Shown here in pieces: positions 56,293 to 64,000 of a stretch of DNA of 64,000 nt. The translations under genes were made by a program, and so were the position numbers. Numbering within the stretch: position 1 is the stretch's first letter; the number at the start of each line of letters is the position of its first letter. Below the pieces are notes generated by a model. That model did no database searches, was not told the origin of the DNA, and saw nothing but the letters and a program-made list of their open reading frames with translations. The DNA is from Corallium rubrum (taxonomy: Eukaryota; Cnidaria; Anthozoa; Scleralcyonacea; Coralliidae): assembly GCA_964035015.1 (NCBI GenBank), contig OZ035997.1, positions 19,635,563-19,699,562 on the forward strand, read 5' to 3'.

Positions 56293-58330
56293 TTATGTTG
56301 TTACATAGTCCTGTAGGTAAGATGGAGGCTTTATCACTCGAACGCTGCGAGTTTTCACTCCAATTTCTTGACTTTCAGATGCTATCTCATGTTGATCTTG
56401 ACATTCCTCATCTCTTGGTGGAACTATGTTATCAGGATTTTGCGGTGCTTGCTCACTAGTACCTACTGCAGGGGTGGTGTTTTCGTCTCCAAGTGGATCT
56501 ATGGGTTCAGAGTTTTGCACTGCTTGCTCACTAGTAGCTGCTTCAACTGTGGTAATCTCCACCGGTTCGTACTTTATGGGTGGTTCTTTCGTTTCCTTGA
56601 GGTGTCGTCGGTTACGGCTATACTTTCCTCCATCTCCTGTCGCTACTTCATATGACCTATCGCCCACTTGGCGTCTGACAATTCCTTTCTTCCATGGTAG
56701 TTTTCTGTTTCCTAATGGTTGTATTCTCACCACAGTCCCTTCAGAGAGTTTAGGTAGATCTTTTGCGGTCTTGTCATAATAGTATGCCTGCTTTTCTTTC
56801 GCCATTGCTTTTCTCTCCACAGTGGTTTCCACAACGGTTGGGTTTAGTAGCTGTTTCTTCGTTGGTAGTAAGGGTTTTCGTTCTTCTACTGAACATTCTT
56901 TGGGCTGGGCTGGTTCCCATCGATTCAGTCGGAGTATTCCGGTAGTCCAAAACTGCTAATAATGGGTCTGTGCCAGCTTTCTTGCATTTCTTCATTATGG
57001 ACTTAGCGGTTTTCACTGCGCTTTCAGCCATTCCATTAGACTGAGCATAACCAGGGCTTGATGTTACATGTTCGAATTCCCATGTGTTACTGAACTGCTT
57101 AAACTGTTCTGAGACAAACTGTGGCCCATTACCCGACATCAGTTTGTTTGGTATTCCATGTCGTGCAAATTGTTGTCGTAATTTGCAAATTACTTGGGTT
57201 GTCTTCGTGTTCTCCAAACGGTCGATTTCCCGGGAGCACGTTTATTGGCCTAGAATGAACGAGGATATAAAAGAATACATCCAGAAGTGTGAAACATGTC
57301 ACACCTATGAGAAAGTACAACAGAACGAAACACTCAAGCATCACGTTGCGCCAGAGCAACCATGGTGGTCAACAGTCGGTGTCGATCTCTTCGATTTTGA
57401 CGATAAAAAATACTTGGGCACCGTGGATTATCACAGTAATTACTGAGCTCTTCTCAAACTTCCTTCTATTCCGAGATGTGAGTTGTGGATTCTTTCCAGC
57501 ACAGTTGGTCTCAGAATGATGGGTATGACACACCGTGTCCCACGAAATATCACATCATTCTGTGTGGACAGCTCATCTCGTACATTGAAATATGGTTGCA
57601 CAGCAGGAGGTAGTTGATTCTTTGATTGCGGCCAACCTTTGTAAATGGTGGTTTTCAGTTGTTGGAATGTTGGATCTTCTTTGCTTGCTTCTTGTATTCT
57701 CGCCATAATTGGTTCTGATATTGGAATGTAATCAAGTTGTTTCGTCTCAGCTACTTCTGCCACTGTGGTCGACTGCTTAAAGGAGGAATTTTGCACTATG
57801 ACTTGAACCTTTTCTTTTCCTCTTCCTGGCTCTTCTGTGGGGAGATATGCTCTGGAGAGTGTATCTGCGAGATACATGAATCTTCCTTGCGTGTAGCGTA
57901 TCTCGATGTCGTATGCCTGTAAACGTTGTAGACGCTTGGGTACTGATGCTAGAGGCTTCTTATGGATGATCTCGAGCGGTTTGTGGTCGCTTTCAACGTT
58001 AACTCGTCGGCCATAGGTGTACTGGTGAAAGTGTTCCAACCCGAAAACTATGGCTAACAGCTCCTTTTCTATCTGGGCATAGTTTCTTTCGGTGGCGGAT
58101 AATGCTCTGCTGGCATAGGCTACTGGCTGTCCGTGCTGGGTGAGTGTAGCTCCCAAACCAGTTTCCGATGCGTCACACTGTAGCTCGGTTGGTTGTGTAG
58201 AATCGAAGTACTTCAGAACCGGGGTAGTGGTAACTGCTTCCCTGATTTTTTCAAATGCTTGGTCGTGCTCTTCTGCCCAATTCCACTTGGCATCTTTATG
58301 TGTCAGTCTCCTTAATGGCTCGCGTAGATC
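56293..58330 (-). pseudogene. Ty3/gypsy pol fragment (RNase H - integrase - C-terminal domain), rearranged
   Basis: From 58330 downward the minus strand encodes the end of RT, then RNase H (GATLTQHGQPVAYASRALS, EKELLAIVFGLEHFHQY, SDHKPL, LADTLSRA) and the start of the integrase zinc finger (SHLGIEGSLRRA). The zinc finger and first integrase part are found inverted at 57218-57445. The rest follows on the minus strand: LMSGNGPQFVSEQF, SPGYAQSNGMAESAVK, and a C-terminal domain with GTVVRIQPLGNRKLPWKKG. The usual catalytic Asp before NGPQF is Gly here. There is a frameshift near 56875. RT proper, gag and clear LTRs are missing. It cannot be active. Confidence 0.9.
57218..57445 (+). pseudogene. 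inverted gypsy integrase segment
   Basis: On the plus strand it encodes REHVYWPRMNEDIKEYIQKC, ETCHTYEKVQQ and TVGVDLFDFDDKKYLGTVDY, the zinc-binding and first catalytic part of a gypsy integrase. This is exactly the part missing between the two minus-strand pieces on either side, so the segment was flipped in place. Confidence 0.88.
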
Positions 58331-58390
58331 GGCTTAACATCAAACCAAGGGTCGACGTGGTCACGTCGACGCTTGGTTTGATGGTAAGCC
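58331..58390. repeat. 29-bp inverted duplication at a junction
   Basis: ggcttaacatcaaaccaagg...gacgtg (58331-58359) and cacgtcgacgcttggtttga...gtaagcc (58362-58390) are inverse copies with two or three mismatches and a 2-base spacer. They mark the border between the gypsy fragment and the TPX2-like pseudogene. Confidence 0.9.
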
Positions 58391-59600
58391 AGATGATGAA
58401 GGAGGTGTGACAATCCTAGAAGATTACCAGCCCGAGGATGAACAAGAGAATGAGGCGTTGCAAGATGATTCGAAACACCAAGCTGTTGAAGCGGTACGCT
58501 TCTTCCTCGGCAAATAAGGCAACCTTCATATAAAATGTGAAAAGAAGAATATCGAACAAGCAAAGCCACAAGAACCTGAAGAAGTTACTGAAGCGAGTGC
58601 ATCAGAGGTGAATCATAATGTTGTTAGCAACGGATGCCAGTCTGAATATGAAAGCAAGCAGCCTGAACATAATGAAAGCAACGAACCCAATGGTCATATT
58701 TTAAAAGCTGCAATACCCAAAAAAGGCGGTAAACTTTTTTCCTCTTTAGAGGAATGGAACCGGAGTAAGCCTACAGAAAAACCTACACTCAATGAGCCCA
58801 AAAGGAAAAGAATCAAGCTTGGAACCACCCCATTACCCCACAATGCCTCAAACGACAGAAGACGGCCAAGCCAGCCATTAAACTGAAAACATCTGAAGAA
58901 ATAGAGTTGAAACCTACTGCCGAAATGCGCAGAAAGAAAAGAATCGAATAAAAGCGAATTCGAACTGGATGAAGAAAGCCATAGCATGTACAGACAAAAG
59001 AGTGAAACCACATGCGATGACAACCATGACGACCAGGGCTGATGACGCAGAAAAAAAATTTCTGAAGCGTCTGCATGCGTCAACACCCACCATCACCGAC
59101 GGGGAAACACCGTAGAGTAGGTGGTCATCAGTCAGCCAAGAGAAAACGTTTTGCGATGGGAAAAGATAACCAAGACACGGATTGCTATGAAACAATGACG
59201 TATGAAGTTTATAAGTTTCAGACGACCAACGAACCTGAACTTGAGCATGGTGCAGTGAAGAAACCCACGACCAATGTGACTTGTCCGAAAATTCCATCTT
59301 TGTTGACCAAATCACGAGCAAGACCAGTTGCTGCGGACGTCTTAAGCAAAGAAGAAAAAGAAGTCGCGACCATGAAGAGTTACCAGTTCAAAGCGAGACC
59401 AAAGCAACAAAACACGACAGAGTGTCAGGCATTACCTCAACCAAACTTCAACAGTATATTCCGACCACAGCTGAAACACAAAAGTACCACCCCACACCTG
59501 ACACCATGTTTCGAAAGCCATATATACTATCGAATCATGCAAAACCAAGTAAACGGCTAAGACAAGTTGTTATAAAATCTAAGATCTGTATGAAAATATA
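58362..59600 (+). pseudogene. TPX2-like spindle assembly factor pseudogene, intronless
   Basis: Pieces in order: AWFDGKPDDEGGVTILEDY, GGKLFSSLEEWNRSKP, KRKRIKLGT, MRQHPPSPTGKHRRVGGHQS then AKRKRF, TNVTCPKIPSLLTKSRARPV, SYQFKARP, QALPQPNFNS. The (T)CPKxPxLLTKxRARPV...YxFKARP block resembles, from memory, the repeated motif of TPX2, a microtubule nucleation factor. Frame changes and stops occur near 58517, 58885 and 58950-59070. No introns are seen across 1.2 kb, suggesting a processed copy, though no poly(A) was found. It has no intact reading frame. Confidence 0.6.
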
Positions 59601-59779
59601 AAAATTTTTAATAAGATCCAATGTAGGATTACATATAACATTCAATTACAAATAGTATATTATATAAACTAGAAGTTTTTATCAAAAGTGAAGTGCTGCG
59701 AGTTGCTACCATTTACTATTTAGTAGTAAAATACTTGTTATCGTCCGAAGCATTTTCAATTAAAGAGCCTTATAAGCAT

Positions 59780-59975
59780 GCGACGTTTTCCTCAACATGG
59801 ACGTCACGCGTATAAAATCGAGCCATTAAAGAGTGATGGCGTCAGCACTCTTGCTTGAAGTGAAGAACGGCAATCTATGCAGTTTTAGGTTGTTGCATGA
59901 TTTGCAGCAATAACGGCTGTTGCCATCTTTAATGGCTCAATTTTATACGCGTGACGTGAGTGTTGACAATAACGT
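59780..59975. mobile_element. palindromic MITE with tgacgtcacgcg-type arms
   Basis: gacgtcacgcgtataaaatcgagcc / ggctcaattttatacgcgtgacgt, then attaaagagtgatggc / gccatctttaat. Confidence 0.88.
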
Positions 59976-59989
59976 CGCCACAATGGTGT

Positions 59990-60370
59990 GGAATGTCATA
60001 TAAAAATTAATGAAGGAAGACTCGTATAAATACATTGTCTGCCCCTCGAAATGTCGCTTAGCCTTTTGTGGCCTTGATATATACTTCCAACAACAAATAG
60101 AGTTGTGTTTGATATAATAGTATAGTAGAAAAATACACTTCTCTTTAATAAATCAATATATTCCAGCACCAAACAATGCCAGGTGTAGCGTAGCGCGACA
60201 TCGCGTATACCGAAGATCATCGCCCACGAAATCCTAAGAATCGAGTTTGTGAACGCATATAAACTCGGCCCAGACCCCGTCAAGATTAGTGAGCTGCTCG
60301 CCTCACGGCTCGCAGCAATTATAAATTATAAACCTATACAAAACGTGTATTTTTGCAAAATGGTTATCAC
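59990..60370. other. no feature recognised
   Basis: Spacer between the MITE and the end of the RT element. A GC-richer segment at 60180-60300 (cgcgacatcgcgtat) may be another repeat. Confidence 0.4.
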
Positions 60371-60377
60371 ATTTTGA

Positions 60378-63300
60378 GTTACATTTGAGAGTTTTTCTCA
60401 GATATTTCGATGTCCGATGCATTAAGAACAGGAGCCCGCTTGTGTAACGATCGGCTTCCTCTAATGCAAAGAACTTGAGCTCGCAGCAGGGCGAAGGATA
60501 TTTTCGTCCGCAGCCAACTCATCACCGTACTTTGCTCAAAGTGCTTCTTCAAAGCAATCTTGTCTGCTAGCGAGGAAAGGAAATGTTGAGTTTCTCTTCC
60601 ACAGCCGCCAAAAGCACTGAAAACAAGTGGTGTGACGGACTCATGCTCAAACTCAATGATGCGTTGATTGTAGTGTCACTTCTTTTCCTTCTCATTGTCG
60701 TTGAAGGCACTGGCGAGGCTCCGGTTTCGATGTGTACAGGCGTAGGGGTTAAATACCCGGACATAAAAAAATACCTTTTCACATCTCTGCCAAAAACCTC
60801 GCGCAGCAATGTCGACTCGAGCATCATCAGCTGAATTGGCACTCGGTGGCAGCATTTCACCGGATAACGGAGCAAGGGCAGGTTCTGTCGCAACATCATA
60901 CGCTACTTCGTCAATAGCAGCAGCTAGGAGATCACGTATCTCATCGTGTCGACGGTGGATGAAGCCTCCTTTCAAGTAGGATAAGGCATGATCAACTGTG
61001 AATCCCTAGCCACACACGCGCAATGCGTTGGAAGACGTTTCAACTCCCATCGATAGCGAAGATAGATTGCGTCGTAAAACTCCCGCTTATTTAGGACATA
61101 CCCCTCATCAGCGAGTGGAAGTGCTGTCAGCCAAATAGACGAACCTTTTAACTGGGCAAGGTCATTTGCACGGATCTGTTCTGATGTCATGTGCAATCGC
61201 AGATCATCAAGCCGAGCTTTGTACCTTGTTTCTCGTTCGTAGTCAACACGATGGCGTATCTTCTGGATTGGGTCGGTAGACTCGTCAAATTTCTCGTTGT
61301 TTTGCTGGATGATCTTTTCAACGAGGGTTTGACATAGGACCATTGAATTTTCGTTTTCTTTGGTACACATTTCGGAGAAAATTGGTATGCCGAGTCCTCC
61401 CAATCGCGTTGGCAAAGACAATAGCTTACGATCGTCTTGGGACAGATTTCGGCAGTTCGTGTTCGCAGGAAGAAAATGGTTATCGATGATGTTGTCGATC
61501 TGCTGCAGTTGGTCTTGAATACCTGGGATTGTGCGGATGTGGTAAGTAAATCGATGACGAAATCCCGACACGAATACAGAGTATGCCGCTTGTGGCTCAT
61601 ACTTGGCTATCCCACTTAACACGCAAAGTTCACTGGACCATTGCTTGACAAGAGACTGCACATAATCACTTTTTCCGTGATCAGAACCGATGTATCCACC
61701 AAGGTACTTGTGGCCATCTGCGGATATACGAACATCTGTTCCAGCAAAAACTTCTTCAGCCATTTTGTGGAGGTCTGCCTTGACTATTAACCAAGACTTG
61801 TCGGCTCGCGGGTAGTAGCCAAGAAGAGGACCATGTGTGATGATGTTATCCCACCACGAACGTAGCTGCACAAGCTTACCAGCACCACTGAGATCGTCTG
61901 CAAATGCAACATGCTTTACTTCATGGGCGGCATCGACTTTGATCATTCGTAGCAGGGGAGTAATTGCGACAGCGTACATGGGCATGGCTATCGAGTCACC
62001 TTGAGTGGTGCCCTCGGACGATGCGATTTCTTTTCCACCCTGCACAAACAAACGCGAAGGTGTTGCGTAGCAGTTGAAGGTGTAAACTGACATTGCAGGA
62101 CAGATGTACTGAATATTATGCAGCATGACTTTGCGGTTGATGGAATTGAAAGCATTGGTGGCATCAACCAGAAGCAATGCATCAGTTTCTTCCTCAGCGA
62201 AGATTTCGGACATGGCATGTACGGCGGCCTCGCAACCTGCTTGTTGACCAGCACATAGTTGTAAATCACCAGCGCTCTTTGTGCTTTGCGGTTTGATCGT
62301 GTAGATTATTGACTTGCTTATGATGCGTCGTAGGACTTCTCCAATTCCAATAGGTCTAACGCCTGGATTCTTGTCTAGCGGGACTAGACGGCAAGACAAA
62401 TAGGCTTCGATGCTAGTGGGTTGATTTTCACCAATTTCAATTTTCTGATTTGCGAGCTTCCTCGCCATCGAAGCAACCACCGAACGGAGATCTTTCCCTG
62501 CGTCACCGTTAGTTGCGAGATACTAAAATATGCCTCCAGCCTAGAGCGTCTAAACCAGAGGGGCCCAGCAGCACCACGGGTATTCATCGCAGCTTTAGAT
62601 ATTGTTGATTCATTAATATTCGAAAACAGTGCAGGATCAACGAAAGGTATGTCACCTTCCATCATGACTGAAGCGTCACCAGGTTTAGCCACGGGATGTT
62701 TCTTTTTCAGGTTGTCGAAGACTTCGTCGGTTAGAGGTAGTATGCCACTCGAGGATTGCTCATCAAGCAGACGGAGAGCTGCATTCACTTTACCTTGGAG
62801 CATGAGCTTTGCAAAGGTCTTTGACAGATGTTCTTGCGTCATCTTTTTCTTTGACTTTGAGAAGGTTGACTGAATGGTTCTGCATTCATGAAGAAGCGCA
62901 TCAAAGTCACCAATTTCCCATAGGTTTAGACGTCTTTTCAGGCAGATGGAATGTTCCTTTGATGTTGACTTGAAACTGGGCTTTTGCAACAAAAGAGCTG
63001 GCATTATCATTGCAGCTTCCAGTGAAATGTCTTTTAAAGTCGCAGAATCACAGTTCCAGGCACTGATCAACCTGCTACTTTCTTTTACGAAAGCTTTTCC
63101 AGCGGCTCCACTCGGTAACATGAAAACATTTTTCCGCCAAAAGACAATCTCCTCAAACACGGCGTTAACAATCTGAGTGATATCATTCTTTGTATGGTTT
63201 CCCCAAATACGCATGTCTCTGTCCCGTTCAGAATCATTTTGATTTCTACTGGTAGTTGCTTCTTCCACGCTGGCTTGACTCAGGTTGTGAAGTAGATATG

Positions 63301-63497
63301 CGAGAGTTTGCAATCCTTTTTCGGCAGGAATTTAAGTGAAGTGACCTGCCCCGATCTGTGTTAAAACATTTAGCACAAAGTTCGCATTTGAATTTCAGTT
63401 CTTTTTCTGATGCTACAGCTCCTGTCGCACCGTTGCGCTGACGGGCGACAGCTTGTCGCATCTGATCACCAAACATTGTCCCATAAAATAAAAACAA
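60378..63497 (-). pseudogene. reverse transcriptase element with N-terminal C2H2 finger and C-terminal nuclease-like domain
   Basis: Minus strand, in order: C2H2 finger (FKCELCAKCFNTDRGRSLHL, 63390-63330); a conserved upstream domain (IVFWRKNVFMLPSGAAGKAF, MPALLLQKPS, ALRLLDEQSSSGILPLTDEV); RT (VRPIGIGEVLRRIISKS, LLVDATNAFNSINRK, GTTQGDSIAMPMYA, VAFADDLSGAGK); and a C-terminal domain (GGFIHRRHDEIRDLLAAAID, DDARVDIAARGFWQRCEKV, FFYVRVFNP, then TPLVFSAFGGCGRE and CIRGSRS). The layout recalls non-LTR elements with restriction-like endonucleases, but the clade is not certain. Frameshifts near 63310, 62570, 62490, 61000 and 60690 break it. FFYVRV has Tyr where I remember Asp in relatives. Confidence 0.85.
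60972..62480 (-). CDS. RT open frame of the element (502 codons still open)
   Basis: The longest open frame of the window. It includes the palm motifs NAFNSIN, TTQGDSIAMPMYAV and FADD, then the GYYPRADKSWLIVK and YLGGYIGSDHGKS segments. It ends in MPYPT-stop because of a one-base frameshift; the next frame resumes as GGFIHRRHDE. It looks only recently decayed. Confidence 0.88.
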   Translation of the reverse strand: MVASMARKLANQKIEIGENQPTSIEAYLSCRLVPLDKNPGVRPIGIGEVLRRIISKSIIYTIKPQSTKSAGDLQLCAGQQAGCEAAVHAMSEIFAEEETDALLLVDATNAFNSINRKVMLHNIQYICPAMSVYTFNCYATPSRLFVQGGKEIASSEGTTQGDSIAMPMYAVAITPLLRMIKVDAAHEVKHVAFADDLSGAGKLVQLRSWWDNIITHGPLLGYYPRADKSWLIVKADLHKMAEEVFAGTDVRISADGHKYLGGYIGSDHGKSDYVQSLVKQWSSELCVLSGIAKYEPQAAYSVFVSGFRHRFTYHIRTIPGIQDQLQQIDNIIDNHFLPANTNCRNLSQDDRKLLSLPTRLGGLGIPIFSEMCTKENENSMVLCQTLVEKIIQQNNEKFDESTDPIQKIRHRVDYERETRYKARLDDLRLHMTSEQIRANDLAQLKGSSIWLTALPLADEGYVLNKREFYDAIYLRYRWELKRLPTHCACVARDSQLIMPYPT

Positions 63498-64000
63498 TCA
63501 GCAGCGTGATGCTGTATCTAGCGATTATCAGCTCAAAAACAGTCAACAAGCAAGAAGAATGTGATGAAAGTAGCCCAGTTTAACTGGAAGAACGCATGTC
63601 TATGCTCCAGTTTCGACGTAAAGCTTCCACTTTTTATCTACTTCCCACTATTGAATGTTCAATAATTTACCCTAATTGTTGCACGCGCTTGGGTTCAAAT
63701 GATCGTTGAAGCACGTGTGCGGACGTAGCGCACTTCGTTTGCTCACGCGTAGATTAACAACCGTCCTGTGTGCGCGAGCTCTAAAATCAACAGCCAAAGT
63801 CTCAACACAGGAACAAATATTTCCACGTAAATTCACGGATTTTTACGCAAATGATTACCAGATCTCGTAGACGAAGACTTTACCCAATGCCTTCTGTAAT
63901 ATAATGCTCAAATTCCAAGGTAATAGGCAAAAATTTGACGAAAATACGGAGCACTAAAGTTCACGTCCAACACGTCACGAATACATGACGAATCATTTCT
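63498..64000. other. 5' flank of the RT element, nothing recognised
   Basis: No reading frame or clear repeat. It may hold the element's 5' UTR; a CpG-bearing stretch with gcgcgagctc is near 63770. Confidence 0.4.

Noticed and set aside
60567-60899. Separate gene of 110 codons
   Set aside because: It is a shifted frame of the RT element's C-terminal domain.

Overview
This is an AT-rich stretch of an animal nuclear genome, most likely an anthozoan cnidarian (sea anemone or coral). It has small exons separated by long introns with GT/AG splice sites, a secreted PAN-EGF-TLDc gene of a kind common in cnidarians, and a very high load of palindromic mini-elements. The species cannot be named from sequence alone. 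No tools were run: exon borders come from reading splice sites, reading phase and family similarity by eye, and family names come from memory.

Three host genes are visible. (1) A complete RNF121-type RING E3 ligase gene lies on the minus strand (21966 down to 644): eight coding exons, 1005 coding bases, 334 residues, all phases consistent. (2) A secreted or membrane PAN-EGF-cbEGF-TLDc gene lies on the plus strand (36767-45289), possibly extended upstream by two in-phase exons at 35023 and 36085. A separate signal-peptide exon plus a cysteine-rich exon sit at 27185-27530. (3) The 3' end of a myotubularin-related (MTMR6/7/8-like) gene with a C-terminal FYVE finger lies on the minus strand (55881 down to 48065); the rest of it is probably beyond the window.

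Most of the rest is mobile DNA. There are many fold-back elements (MITEs), several with diagnostic target duplications: hAT with 8 bp, PIF/Harbinger with TAA, piggyBac-like with TTAA, mariner-like with TA. Many are nested in one another. Coding relics are a 5'-truncated LINE reverse transcriptase (15.5-16.5 kb), a Ty3/gypsy pol fragment with an internally inverted segment (56.3-58.3 kb), a reverse transcriptase element with an N-terminal zinc finger and a C-terminal nuclease-like domain (60.4-63.5 kb), a Harbinger transposase N-terminus, a possible Crypton-type fragment (1290), and a TPX2-like intronless pseudogene (58.4-59.6 kb).

Large tandem arrays are a 26-bp array of about 103 units with an 884-bp higher-order duplication (52.2-54.9 kb), a (GAAC)n block abutting an RNF121 splice acceptor (12.4-12.9 kb), and several 19-bp minisatellites. 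The most unusual object is an 816-bp near-perfect hairpin (33728-34543) made of two copies of the 5' end of a Harbinger transposase gene. Its layout resembles natural hairpin loci that silence transposons.
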